From Bacillus dicomae (GTDB lineage Bacteria > Bacillota > Bacilli > Bacillales > Bacillaceae_G), in contig NZ_VHIV01000001.1 of the NCBI RefSeq assembly GCF_006494425.1, positions 868,001-932,000 on the forward strand: 64,000 bases of DNA, given 5' to 3'. Below, piece by piece: positions 33,833-42,016 of this stretch. The position numbers and the translations under genes were made by a program. Position 1 is the first letter of the stretch, and every line of letters starts with the position of its first letter. The notes below the pieces were generated by a model. It saw only the letters and a program-made list of their open reading frames with translations, ran no database searches and had not been told where the DNA came from.

Positions 33833-34606
33833 ATGAACGGTCTTTATATAGGTTCTATGGGTATGATGAATTACATGCAGCGTATTAATGTTCATTCGAA
33901 TAACGTTGCAAATGCTCAAACGACAGGATTTAAAGCAGAAAATATGACTTCTAAAGTATTTGATGTACAAGACACATATCGCCGCGGAGATGGGGCTGTA
34001 ACAAATATCGGTTCGGTCGATTATGCTGTAGTACCAGCTGCGACGCATGTGAACTTAGTACAAGGAAATATACAAATGACAAATAGTGCTACAGATTTCC
34101 TTTTAGATGATGGAACTGCTGGCACAGCTTCGTTTTTCGTTACATCTAAAAATAATGAAACGTTTTTAACGAGAGACGGTAGTTTTACATTAAATAGTGA
34201 TCGTTATCTTCAAACAACTTCAGGTGCTTTCGTAATGGGAGAGAATAATGAACGTATTCGTATTCCAGAAGGAGCAAAAGTAGCTGTACAAGCAGACGGT
34301 ACGTTATATGATGCAGTGACGCAAAATAATATTGCTCGCTTGCAAACAAAAACAGTAGGTGCAGAAGCGAATAATCGTCTCGTACAAAGAGAGAACAAAA
34401 GCTTTACTCTAGCAGAAGGGAACATTGCTGATTTACCGAACGGAACAGGGACAGTAAAAAACCATATGCTAGAAAATTCAAATGTAGATATGACGAAAGA
34501 GATGGCTGATCTTATGACGGATCAAAAAATGATTCAAGCATCACAACGCGTTATGACTTCATTTGATAAAATTTATGAAAAAGAAGCGAATGAAATATTG
34601 AGATAG
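33833..34606 (+). CDS. flgG: Flagellar basal-body rod protein FlgG (FlgF/FlgG family)
   Basis: Distal rod protein. The 257-residue protein has the N-terminal rod signature VHSNNVANAQTTGFKAENM and the central FlgG/FlgF-type TRDGSFTLNSDRYLQTTSGA. The C-terminal helix is DMTKEMADLMTDQKMIQASQ. It is the last gene of the export operon and is followed by a terminator. FlgF and FlgG paralogues are hard to tell apart, and only one is seen in the window. Confidence 0.93.
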   Translation: MNGLYIGSMGMMNYMQRINVHSNNVANAQTTGFKAENMTSKVFDVQDTYRRGDGAVTNIGSVDYAVVPAATHVNLVQGNIQMTNSATDFLLDDGTAGTASFFVTSKNNETFLTRDGSFTLNSDRYLQTTSGAFVMGENNERIRIPEGAKVAVQADGTLYDAVTQNNIARLQTKTVGAEANNRLVQRENKSFTLAEGNIADLPNGTGTVKNHMLENSNVDMTKEMADLMTDQKMIQASQRVMTSFDKIYEKEANEILR

Positions 34607-34607
34607 G

Positions 34608-34640
34608 AGATTCCCGTTAGTGGGAGTCTTTTTTATTTTT
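34608..34640 (+). terminator. Terminator at the end of the flagellar cluster
   Basis: AGATTCCC and GGGAGTCT form an 8-bp stem (one G-U) around GTTAGT, followed by TTTTTATTTTT. Confidence 0.9.
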
Positions 34641-34663
34641 GGTTTAAATTTCAGAATTATCAA

Positions 34664-34692
34664 TTGACTTTGCGGAGCTTCTTTTTTATATT
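34664..34692 (+). promoter_or_regulatory. Sigma-A promoter of the alaX operon
   Basis: TTGACT, 17 bases, TATATT, 36 bases before the AlaX start. It is well placed for a four-gene operon. Confidence 0.75.
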
Positions 34693-34728
34693 AGTAGGTA
34701 TAACTATAACTACTAAAGAGGTGAGAGT

Positions 34729-35439
34729 ATGACAACGGCATTATATTTAGAAGATGCATACAAAACGAGTTGCGAAACAGAAGTGATAAAAGTAGAAGGG
34801 AATAAAGTATTTGTAAAAGAAACAGTTTTTTATCCAACTGGTGGGGGGCAGGAATGTGATACGGGTGTCATTGTACAAGATGGATCTGTATTTGAAGTTG
34901 AAAAAGTAAAAAAGGAGCAGGGAGAAATAGTTCACTATATAAAAGATGGAGCTCAAGTAAAATTAGGTCCTGTTAAATTAGAGATTAATTGGGAAAGACG
35001 TCATAATTTAATGCGCCATCATTCTTTACTGCATCTTATCGGAGCTGTCGTTTATGAAAAGTATGGAGCTCTCTGCACTGGAAATCAAATTTATCCTGAC
35101 AAAGCACGTATCGATTTTAATGAGTTACAAGAGTTATCGAGCGTGGAAGTAGAAGGAATTGTTAAGGAAGTGAATAAACTTATTGAACAAAATAAAGAAA
35201 TTTCTACTCGTTATATGAGCCGCGAAGAAGCAGAAAATGCTGTAGGAATGATTAAAACAGCAATAAACCTCCTGCCAACTACTATCCAAGAAATCCGTAT
35301 TGTTACAATTGAAAATTTAGACGAACAAGCTTGTGGAGGCACACATGTGAAAAATACGAGTGAAATAGGAACACTTGTTATTGATAAAGTAAAAAGTAAA
35401 GGGAAGCAAAATCGTCGTTTTGAAGTTAGAGCGATTTAG
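34729..35439 (+). CDS. Alanyl-tRNA editing protein AlaX
   Basis: Free-standing editing factor that hydrolyses mischarged Ser- or Gly-tRNA(Ala). The 236-residue protein has the zinc-binding pair of the family: HxxxH at residues 98-102 (MRHHSLLHLIGAVVYE) and CGGTH at 202-206. It also has the glycine-rich N-terminal ETVFYPTGGGQECDTG motif of the AlaRS second-additional domain. At this size it is an AlaX-M type. GAGGTGAGAG precedes the ATG. It is transcribed with a TrmB-type regulator and the AzlCD exporter, an unusual partnership. Confidence 0.93.
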   Translation: MTTALYLEDAYKTSCETEVIKVEGNKVFVKETVFYPTGGGQECDTGVIVQDGSVFEVEKVKKEQGEIVHYIKDGAQVKLGPVKLEINWERRHNLMRHHSLLHLIGAVVYEKYGALCTGNQIYPDKARIDFNELQELSSVEVEGIVKEVNKLIEQNKEISTRYMSREEAENAVGMIKTAINLLPTTIQEIRIVTIENLDEQACGGTHVKNTSEIGTLVIDKVKSKGKQNRRFEVRAI

Positions 35440-35455
35440 ATTGTGAGGGGTACTG

Positions 35456-36292
35456 ATGGATGAAATTATAAAGGAATTACAAAAGTTAGGTTTTTCCCAG
35501 TACGAATGTAAAGCGTATATTGGCCTATTAAAACACTCCCCAGTAACTGGTTATGAAGTGAGTAAACAAACAGGGGTACCTCGTTCGATGATTTATGAGG
35601 TGCTCGGTAAATTAATGGATAAAGGAGCGGTGCATATCGTTCCGTCAGAACCTGTGAAATATGTACCAGTACCCGCTACCGAGTTAATGAATCGGATGCG
35701 AAAAGACTTTGAGAAGTCCTTTGAATTTTTAGACCAGAAATTAAATGGTTTAGAACAAGAGAGACAAATAGATGTAATTTCGCATATTCGCTCAAATGAA
35801 CGTGTTTTAAAAGAAATATGCAATATAATTAATAGAGCAAAGGAAGAGTTATGGATTTCTGTATGGGAAGATCAAGTCCATGAAATTGAGCCATACATTC
35901 ATCAAAAGGAAGAGGAAGGCGTACATATATTTTCAATCTTATTTGGCGCTCCAGAAACAAAAATAGGCGCGACGTTTCATCATAATTATATGACGCCCCA
36001 CGTTGTTGAAAAGAGAATGGGTGGTCATTTAACTGTAATCGCGCGTGACGGGGAAGAAGTATTAATTGCGAACTTCTCAAATGATAGCACTTCATGGGCT
36101 GTTACAACGTATGATCCAGCTCTAGTTCTCGTTGCTACAGAGTATGTGCGGCACGATATTATGGTCGAAGAAATCACGAAGGAATTTGGAGCTGATAAGT
36201 TAGATACGTTATGGCGTGAAAATATAGATTTAGTTCATGTCGTAACAGGAAAACGAACTTTAGAAGGAATGGAGGATGATAAGGATGAGTAA
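35456..36292 (+). CDS. TrmB-family transcriptional regulator
   Basis: A 278-residue protein with an N-terminal winged helix (QKLGFSQYECKAYIGLLKHS; TGVPRSMIYEVLGKLMDKGA) and a coiled-coil linker near 80-105. The C-terminal effector domain resembles a phospholipase-D-like fold. TrmB-type regulators usually bind sugars, but many Firmicute members have unknown ligands. It lies 16 bases after alaX and overlaps azlC, so it probably controls this operon in response to an amino acid or a stress signal (inference). Confidence 0.88.
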   Translation: MDEIIKELQKLGFSQYECKAYIGLLKHSPVTGYEVSKQTGVPRSMIYEVLGKLMDKGAVHIVPSEPVKYVPVPATELMNRMRKDFEKSFEFLDQKLNGLEQERQIDVISHIRSNERVLKEICNIINRAKEELWISVWEDQVHEIEPYIHQKEEEGVHIFSILFGAPETKIGATFHHNYMTPHVVEKRMGGHLTVIARDGEEVLIANFSNDSTSWAVTTYDPALVLVATEYVRHDIMVEEITKEFGADKLDTLWRENIDLVHVVTGKRTLEGMEDDKDE

Positions 36293-37010
36293 AGCCGAGG
36301 CACATGTAGCTTTGCAAAGCGATGATACATTTCAGCAAGGAGTAAAAGATTGTTTACCAACTGTATTTGGTTATTTAAGCATCGGTATAGCAGCTGGTGT
36401 AATTGCAAAAACAGCAGGTTTCTCCATCATTGAAATTGCGTTTATGTCCACTTTAATTTATGCAGGTTCTGCCCAATTTATATTAGCTGGCATGTATGCA
36501 GCAGGTGCACCTGCTTCTGCAATTATTTTCACCGTATTTTTTGTTAATTTACGTCATTTATTAATGAGTGCAGCACTTGCACCTTATTTTACGAAAATTC
36601 CTCTATTCAAAAACTTAATCATCGGTTCGCAAATTACAGATGAAACTTTCGGCGTTGCAGTGCAGCACGCGGCGCAAAAAGGATATTTAGGTGAAAGATG
36701 GATGATCGGGCTTAACGTAACAGCGTATTTAAATTGGATCCTTGCTACTATTATTGGCGGGCTATTTGGTGAGTGGATACCAGACCCACATACGTACGGA
36801 ATGGATTATGCATTACCAGCGATGTTTATCGGATTATTTGTACTTCAGCTCATAAGTAGTAAACCGAAACTGGCAATTCATCTTACTGTTGCAATTGTAG
36901 CGATTATAATTGCGTACGTTTCACACTTATTTATGCCAGATAGTATAGCGGTTATTATCGCAACATTACTAGCTGCGACGATTGGAGTGGTGATTGAAAA
37001 ATGGAAATGA
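36285..37010 (+). CDS. azlC: Branched-chain amino acid exporter subunit AzlC
   Basis: Large permease subunit of the AzlCD family, which exports branched-chain amino acids and analogues. ATG 36285 has GGAGG nine bases upstream; the earlier ATG at 36276 abuts that site. The 241-residue protein has the N-terminal block GVKDCLPTVFGYLSIGIAAG and STLIYAGSAQFILAGMYAAG, and several membrane helices. It overlaps the regulator gene by eight bases and azlD by ten. Confidence 0.93.
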   Translation: MSKAEAHVALQSDDTFQQGVKDCLPTVFGYLSIGIAAGVIAKTAGFSIIEIAFMSTLIYAGSAQFILAGMYAAGAPASAIIFTVFFVNLRHLLMSAALAPYFTKIPLFKNLIIGSQITDETFGVAVQHAAQKGYLGERWMIGLNVTAYLNWILATIIGGLFGEWIPDPHTYGMDYALPAMFIGLFVLQLISSKPKLAIHLTVAIVAIIIAYVSHLFMPDSIAVIIATLLAATIGVVIEKWK

Positions 37011-37312
37011 GACTAGACGTATTATTACTTTTATTAGCAGCAGGAGCTGTCACACTCGTGCCACGTATTTTACCTCTACTCGTATTTAGCAAACTACAAA
37101 TTCCAGACTGGGGTTTAAAATGGTTAAATTACATACCAATCGCGATATTAGCAGCACTTTTAGCGCAAGTTTTATTTATGCATGAGACGATGCAGTGGGA
37201 TTACCTTATCGCAGCAATTCCAACATTTCTTGTAGCAATATATACTCGTAGTTTATTAGGAACAGTATTAACGGGAGTGATTGTGATTATTTTGTTACGT
37301 TTCTTTTTCTAA
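37001..37312 (+). CDS. azlD: Branched-chain amino acid exporter subunit AzlD
   Basis: Small partner of AzlC. The 103-residue protein has four membrane segments and the family pattern VTLVPRILPLLVFSKLQIPD, then WLNYIPIAILAALLAQVLF. It is translationally coupled to azlC by a ten-base overlap. It is the last gene of the alaX operon. Confidence 0.92.
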   Translation: MEMRLDVLLLLLAAGAVTLVPRILPLLVFSKLQIPDWGLKWLNYIPIAILAALLAQVLFMHETMQWDYLIAAIPTFLVAIYTRSLLGTVLTGVIVIILLRFFF

Positions 37313-37374
37313 AAAGGATTACGCTCATATAATAGCGAAAGGTGTAATAACATGAAAAATATAGGGGTGGTGTT

Positions 37375-37545
37375 ATGATACTTTTAACGATAGGAGCAGT
37401 TTTGTTAACGTTGTTTATTTTCTTTATTATCGGCTTCATTACGTTTATGATGTTTGTTGATAAGGCGACACCTCAAATTTATTACTCACCTTGTGAATCA
37501 GTGACAGTGAAATCTAAAGGTAAAAATAGAAGGAAGAAAAGTTGA
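37375..37545 (+). CDS. Small membrane protein (56 residues)
   Basis: One hydrophobic N-terminal stretch (LLTIGAVLLTLFIFFIIGFI) is followed by a short polar part and a strongly basic C-terminus (KSKGKNRRKKS). AGGGGTGG lies four bases upstream. An 8-codon ORF (ATG 37352, with AAAGGTG upstream) ends on the ATGA of this gene. A TATAAT at 37328-37333 may be its -10 element. A terminator overlaps the 3' end. Function unknown. Confidence 0.7.
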   Translation: MILLTIGAVLLTLFIFFIIGFITFMMFVDKATPQIYYSPCESVTVKSKGKNRRKKS

Positions 37546-37567
37546 ATGTTGGCTTTTCTTCCTTTTT
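37532..37567 (+). terminator. Terminator of the small membrane protein gene
   Basis: GGAAGAAAAG pairs over 10 bp with CTTTTCTTCC, followed by TTTTTC. It uses the last codons of the gene as its left arm. Confidence 0.8.
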
Positions 37568-37570
37568 CTA

Positions 37571-37930
37571 TTACATCCCCGAAAGAACTAACAACAATAA
37601 CCCAAATAAAAAACTAATAAAGGAAAGAAAACCGATACAGATGGAGAACACACGATTATTTCTCCATTCGCACCAGAAAGTGATAAAACCTAATATACAA
37701 AGGAAAAACCAAATGGGCAGAAATAGGAACTCACTAATTTTTTCGGGCAGTAACGCATAAAAAGTTGATAAATATAAAATCCAATTTGTAAAAAATAAAA
37801 TGCAAACGATAATAGATTGTAAGTAGGGGCGTTTGGAAAACGCTCCCTTTTTTACGGTTACTAAAATAATAGTTAGCACTGAGAAAAAGGCAATGAATAT
37901 GAAAATAAGTAAGAGTAATGTAAGTGTCAT
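37571..37930 (-). CDS. Unknown integral membrane protein (119 residues)
   Basis: Four hydrophobic segments cover almost the whole protein (for example LTLLLLIFIFIAFFSVLTII and FGLLLLVLS near the end). AAAGGAG lies eight bases upstream of the ATG, which supports a real gene. It follows the hydrolase gene on the same strand after 11 bases. No family recognised. Confidence 0.7.
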   Translation of the reverse strand: MTLTLLLLIFIFIAFFSVLTIILVTVKKGAFSKRPYLQSIIVCILFFTNWILYLSTFYALLPEKISEFLFLPIWFFLCILGFITFWCEWRNNRVFSICIGFLSFISFLFGLLLLVLSGM

Positions 37931-37941
37931 TTAGATCTCCT

Positions 37942-38535
37942 TTATAAGAAGGTTCTTGCAAGAAATGAATCTATTATATTGTATGCCTGCTTAGTAGAGT
38001 TCTCGTTATATTTTTCAGTGTACGGATTTAGAAAGCCATGTTCACCGTGTAGTTGATGTATTTCTAATAAAGGATTATTTTGGTGCTGTAATGTTTGGAT
38101 TAAAGAGGATACTGAAAAACTAGCTTCTTTTTCAGGGAAAATAAGTAAGGTAGCACAAGTTGGTTTCATATGAACATAGTCGCGTATACGAGAACCGTAA
38201 CATCCGATAATAAAATCTATTTTCGGATTGTTACTACATAGCCATGAGATGGTAGCTCCAACGCTAAAGCCGATAAGTCCAATATGTGTATAATTACTTG
38301 AAAGAGTATTGATGAATTCTTCAATTTTGTATTTCCCATCATCAAATCCAATATGATTTACAAAATGTTCATACGCTTTTTCTTCATCACTATAATGAAA
38401 TGCGTGTTCTGATTGTAGAAGATTAGGACATAATACATCTATATGAGATGAAGTGAAGTGGTGGGTAACGTGATGCATATGGTCGTTCACACCATATATT
38501 TCATGAACAATAACGAGAGCTAATTTTTTTTTCAT
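37942..38535 (-). CDS. Dienelactone hydrolase-like alpha/beta hydrolase
   Basis: A 197-residue protein opening with KLALVIVHEIYGVNDHMHHV, the dienelactone hydrolase start. The nucleophile elbow is GFSVGA (Ser in place of the Cys of classical dienelactone hydrolases). The probable catalytic His lies in LHGEHGFLNP near the C-terminus. It is about 40 residues shorter than full-size enzymes. It lies two bases after the ABM gene in the same operon. Substrate unknown. Confidence 0.85.
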   Translation of the reverse strand: MKKKLALVIVHEIYGVNDHMHHVTHHFTSSHIDVLCPNLLQSEHAFHYSDEEKAYEHFVNHIGFDDGKYKIEEFINTLSSNYTHIGLIGFSVGATISWLCSNNPKIDFIIGCYGSRIRDYVHMKPTCATLLIFPEKEASFSVSSLIQTLQHQNNPLLEIHQLHGEHGFLNPYTEKYNENSTKQAYNIIDSFLARTFL

Positions 38536-38537
38536 AG

Positions 38538-38873
38538 TTATAAAGTACCTCTATGAAACTTAAATTCTTTCTCAACAAGGCAGATGCGCAGGTGGAAGTT
38601 TTCGTACCATTGCTCGCGGCCTCTTTTCTTCGCTTCTTTATGTAAGGCGTTCTGTTTCCAATTTTCAATTGCCTCAAGTGATTCCCAATAAGAAATTGTG
38701 ATTCCAAGTCCTGAATGATCTCGCGCACTTTCTACACCTAGAAATCCAGGTTGTTGCTTTGCAAGTTCCTCCATTTTGTCGGCAACATCACTATAATCTG
38801 TTGTATTATTTGATAAATTAGAAGTGAATATAACTGCATAATAAGACTTGTTTTTTTCTAAATTAGATGCCAT
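38538..38873 (-). CDS. Antibiotic biosynthesis monooxygenase (ABM) fold protein
   Basis: A 111-residue protein with the ABM-type dimeric ferredoxin-like pattern. It starts with a strand (YAVIFTSNLS), has MEELAKQQPGFLGVESARDH, then GITISYWESLEAIENWKQNA and HLRICLVEKEF. Small proteins of this type (YqjZ-like) act on or protect against reactive aromatic or haem-like compounds in various bacteria. The role here is unknown. It starts the minus-strand operon with the hydrolase and membrane protein. Confidence 0.85.
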   Translation of the reverse strand: MASNLEKNKSYYAVIFTSNLSNNTTDYSDVADKMEELAKQQPGFLGVESARDHSGLGITISYWESLEAIENWKQNALHKEAKKRGREQWYENFHLRICLVEKEFKFHRGTL

Positions 38874-39017
38874 TATTTTTCCCCCTTAATGTATAGTGTG
38901 AATAATTAATCCATAGTTTGTATTTTAGCAGGTCACAAAAAGAAAAGAAGTGGAAAATTATTATTTTTTCGACTTCTATAAAATAGAAGAAATTTATACT
39001 AAGTAATCTAAAGGAAG

Positions 39018-39051
39018 AAAAATGCCACTTCAAAATCGAAGTGGCATTTTT
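39018..39051 (-). terminator. Terminator of sspH
   Basis: A 14-bp perfect stem (AAAAATGCCACTTC / GAAGTGGCATTTTT, loop AAAATC), ending at the last base of the sspH stop codon. A- and T-rich ends allow termination in both directions. Confidence 0.85.
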
Positions 39052-39230
39052 TATATTTCCTCTAAGCTATTAACAGGAACAGTTAATTCGCGTTTTGGAT
39101 TTGTTACTTCATATATGCGGGCGGTTTCGTTGCTTTCATCGACGTGTTGAATCATAACAGGCATGCCTTGAAAACTGACATTGGCTTCTTCAGATGACTC
39201 GGAAAGCTCTTTTGCGCGTTGTATATTCAT
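39051..39230 (-). CDS. sspH: H-type small acid-soluble spore protein
   Basis: A 59-residue protein starting MNIQRAKELSESSEEANVSF, with VMIQHVDESNETARIYEVTN and ending VPVNSLEEI, the pattern of the SspH family. These minor spore-core proteins are made in the forespore under sigma-G in B. subtilis. GGGAGG lies seven bases before the ATG. I could not see a convincing sigma-G promoter in the 66 bases upstream. It confirms an endospore former. Confidence 0.92.
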   Translation of the reverse strand: MNIQRAKELSESSEEANVSFQGMPVMIQHVDESNETARIYEVTNPKRELTVPVNSLEEI

Positions 39231-39296
39231 TTATATTCCTCCCATCATTATTATCTTTGCTAAAAAGGAGGAATAATATACCATTTCGAGACATTC

Positions 39297-40511
39297 TTAA
39301 AGTTTTTGTATTATTTGTAATGTTTCTTTAATAAACGAAGAGAAGATAGAATCAGGATAGCTATCTATCGCTTGAACTGCTTCTTTTGCTTCTTTCAAGG
39401 CAGATTTTTTATCTTGAAGTTCTATATAGCAAAGGGCACGATAAGATCCAGCTGTTAATAACCAAGATTGATCAAGTGGATGACTCATATAATCCGGTAT
39501 GATAGCACGATCTAATACTTCTAAAGCTTCCTCGTAATGTTTTAAACCATACAAAGATTTTCCTTTTTCAAGATAATACAATCCATCGTCTTGAAAAATC
39601 GGTACATCTTTTAGTTTTTCTCGGAATTGCTCTAAATGTGCTAATGCGATTGTATATTCATTCGTAACGGTATTGTAGTAATAAGCTTTTAATATATCTA
39701 TATTTGCAGCGGATAAAGTATCTTCTGTAAAAATGGCAAATTGCTCAGATTTTTTTATGTAATATAAATATCTTTCTTTATCAGTTGTAATGATCTTTTG
39801 ATAAGATAAAATACGGTAAAATTCATCTGTTTTATAATACACTTGATGTTTTTTTGAAAATGCAAGTGCATCTAAAATGACTTTTTCACATTTTTCATAA
39901 TTACCATATGCGAGTAAAATAATTGCTTCTTTTAAATATAATTGTATATGTGTAATAAGATCCATTTCTAAATTCTTCATTTTATATTCATCGCGAATTC
40001 TGGTAATCAACTGTAAACATTCTTTATATTTTTTCCGTTTGTAGAGCATATAGTAAAACAGTAGTTTCGTTTCAGTACTTTCGCGATACAAAGTATATTT
40101 TTCAAATATAGAAACAGCTGTTTCAACGTAATATTCAATATTGTAATCGTTCATAATAGCCGCTCCAGTTATGAACTGTTTATATAAACGTGCTGTATTT
40201 AAAGTAAGAGGTAGTTCTTTTTGAACGATAGGTAGTAAAGTCTCATATACTTCATCGCATTTATTTGCTTTTATTAATGGCTCCATTTTTTGAATGAGTG
40301 CTACAATTTCTACATCATCTTCTTCTAATAAAAAACTCGTTTCACATTCAAGTTTTTCTGCAATATATTGTAATGTTTTCATGGAAGGTGTAGCTTTTCC
40401 ATTTTCAATTTGACTAAGCATACTTTTTGTCAGTTCCGAACCTGCCAGTGCTGTTTGCGTAAGTTTTTTTTCTTTTCGCAATGCTTTAATTTTTTCTCCG
40501 AGAGTTGCCAT
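39297..40511 (-). CDS. XRE/TPR transcriptional regulator
   Basis: A 404-residue protein with an N-terminal helix-turn-helix (about 5-60: LGEKIKALRKEKKLTQTALA, LTKSMLSQIENGKATPSMKT). The rest is a long array of helical repeats of TPR type. This build is that of RRNPP regulators such as PlcR and Rgg-like proteins, which often sense peptides, though no partner peptide gene is visible. It is divergent from an MFS exporter across a 118-base gap with a long palindrome, suggesting it controls both. Confidence 0.88.
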   Translation of the reverse strand: MATLGEKIKALRKEKKLTQTALAGSELTKSMLSQIENGKATPSMKTLQYIAEKLECETSFLLEEDDVEIVALIQKMEPLIKANKCDEVYETLLPIVQKELPLTLNTARLYKQFITGAAIMNDYNIEYYVETAVSIFEKYTLYRESTETKLLFYYMLYKRKKYKECLQLITRIRDEYKMKNLEMDLITHIQLYLKEAIILLAYGNYEKCEKVILDALAFSKKHQVYYKTDEFYRILSYQKIITTDKERYLYYIKKSEQFAIFTEDTLSAANIDILKAYYYNTVTNEYTIALAHLEQFREKLKDVPIFQDDGLYYLEKGKSLYGLKHYEEALEVLDRAIIPDYMSHPLDQSWLLTAGSYRALCYIELQDKKSALKEAKEAVQAIDSYPDSIFSSFIKETLQIIQKL

Positions 40512-40531
40512 ATTATTGCTCCTTTATATTT

Positions 40532-40558
40532 AAAAAGTTAAATTGTATTTAACTTTTT
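40532..40558. promoter_or_regulatory. Palindromic operator of the XRE/TPR regulator
   Basis: AAAAAGTTAAAT and ATTTAACTTTTT are perfect 12-base arms around TGT. It lies 21 bases from the regulator start and about where the exporter -35 would be. Confidence 0.7.
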
Positions 40559-40572
40559 GTTGTAGAAATTGG

Positions 40573-40612
40573 AAAGTTAATTATATAATAAGTTTAACAC
40601 AATTTAACTTTT
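40573..40612 (+). promoter_or_regulatory. Exporter promoter with repeated operator half-sites
   Basis: The same AAAGTTAA and TTTAACTTTT half-sites as in the palindrome recur at 40573-40580 and 40603-40612, flanking a TATAAT (40584-40589). Occupancy would block the exporter promoter. The best -35 is TTGTAG at 40560-40565 with 18-base spacing. Confidence 0.5.
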
Positions 40613-40629
40613 AAGGGGAGAGTGTCATA

Positions 40630-41898
40630 ATGGAGGATGTAAGTATAGGTCAAACTGATTCAAGAATGAAGATTGCAACGAGAAATATCATTTTAATGAT
40701 GATTGGAAAAATGACGTCTTTATTAGGTGCAGGTATTTATACGTTCGCAATGGGTTTATACGTATTAAAGACAACTGGTTCAGGGATGGGGTTTGCTACT
40801 ACGCTCGTTTGCGGATCACTTCCAAGGATGATCTGTGGTCCGATTGCAGGTGCGGTAGCTGACCGTGTGAATCGAAAGTGGCTTGTCATTGGCACTGACT
40901 TATTAAGTAGCTTAACGATGCTTATTATGTTTATTCTTGCTACTATATTTGGACCGTCACTTCTTTTTATTTATGTTTCAGCAGCATTACTATCAATTTG
41001 TGCAAGTTTTTATTCTGTAGCATTAACTTCGTCTATTCCGAGTTTAGTAAATGAGGAACGTATTCAAAAAGCGAGTGCTTTAAATCAAACGGCAGCTTCT
41101 TTATCAAATATTTTAGGGCCGATTATTGGCGGAGTTGTATTTGGTTTCTTTTCAATTAAGTCGTTCTTTTTGTTAAATAGTATTACATTCTTTTTAGCGG
41201 TTATTTTGCAATTATTTATTGTATTTGATTTATATAAAAAAGAAATGGCTGAGAGTAAAGAGCATTTCTTGACGAGTATAAAAGAAGGTTTTTCATATGT
41301 AAAACGACAACATGAAATATATGGTTTAATGAAAATAGCATTGTGGGTAAACTTTTTTGCTTGTGGGCTAACCGTTGCACTGCCATACATTATCGTCCAT
41401 ACATTGCATTTATCTTCAAAGCAACTCGGTACTGTAGAGGGAATGTTAGCAGTCGGGATGCTAATGGGGGCGATTGCTTTATCTGTGCGTAAAGAAGTGA
41501 ATAATCCGTTTCGTTCTATTTATACTGGACTGTTTTTGTTTGCGGGTTTGAGTTTATGTACAGTCTTCCCGTTGTTAGTTACCATTCCAAAAGTGGCAAG
41601 TTTTGTTTACTATATTGCTTTTATGATGTTAACTGGTATAGCAATTATGATTGTAAACATTCCGATGCAAGTACATATGCAAAAAACGACAGATCCGAGC
41701 TACTTAGGGCGTGTGTTTGGCCTGCTTGAAACAATTGCGACTGCAATCGCACCACTCGGTATGATTGTATATGGATTATTATTAGATATGTTGCCAACTA
41801 GCATTGTGATGATGACAATAGGTGGAGGTTTATTGTTAGTTGTATTAGTTGGAGTAAAGCAACATATGGCGAAAAAACAAGTAGATGTGTCGGCTTAA
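40630..41898 (+). CDS. MFS efflux transporter (macrolide-efflux type)
   Basis: A 422-residue, 12-segment major facilitator of the MefA/DHA3 kind. The N-terminal NIILMMIGKMTSLLGAGIYT is followed by the loop 2-3 motif GPIAGAVADRVNRKW and QKASALNQTAASLSNILGPI. It ends in a basic cytoplasmic tail. GGGGAG precedes the ATG. Probable substrate is a toxic compound or peptide whose presence is read by the divergent regulator. Specificity cannot be told from sequence. Confidence 0.9.
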   Translation: MEDVSIGQTDSRMKIATRNIILMMIGKMTSLLGAGIYTFAMGLYVLKTTGSGMGFATTLVCGSLPRMICGPIAGAVADRVNRKWLVIGTDLLSSLTMLIMFILATIFGPSLLFIYVSAALLSICASFYSVALTSSIPSLVNEERIQKASALNQTAASLSNILGPIIGGVVFGFFSIKSFFLLNSITFFLAVILQLFIVFDLYKKEMAESKEHFLTSIKEGFSYVKRQHEIYGLMKIALWVNFFACGLTVALPYIIVHTLHLSSKQLGTVEGMLAVGMLMGAIALSVRKEVNNPFRSIYTGLFLFAGLSLCTVFPLLVTIPKVASFVYYIAFMMLTGIAIMIVNIPMQVHMQKTTDPSYLGRVFGLLETIATAIAPLGMIVYGLLLDMLPTSIVMMTIGGGLLLVVLVGVKQHMAKKQVDVSA

Positions 41899-41954
41899 AA
41901 ATAATAAAAATTTGACGTCTCATTATAAAAATGACCAAATTAGTATTTTAGTTT

Positions 41955-41983
41955 TTGAAACTCTTTTTCATGTATGTTACAGT
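41955..41983 (+). promoter_or_regulatory. Candidate sigma-A promoter of the lipoprotein gene
   Basis: TTGAAA, 17 bases, TACAGT, 34 bases before the lipoprotein start. Confidence 0.55.
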
Positions 41984-42016
41984 ATAGTGAGCAGGCAAAG
42001 AAAAGGAGACAACAGC

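Noticed and set aside
39231-39296. Sigma-G promoter for sspH
   Set aside because: GTATA-like and CAAAGATA-like elements are present, but neither fits the sigma-G consensus well enough to call.
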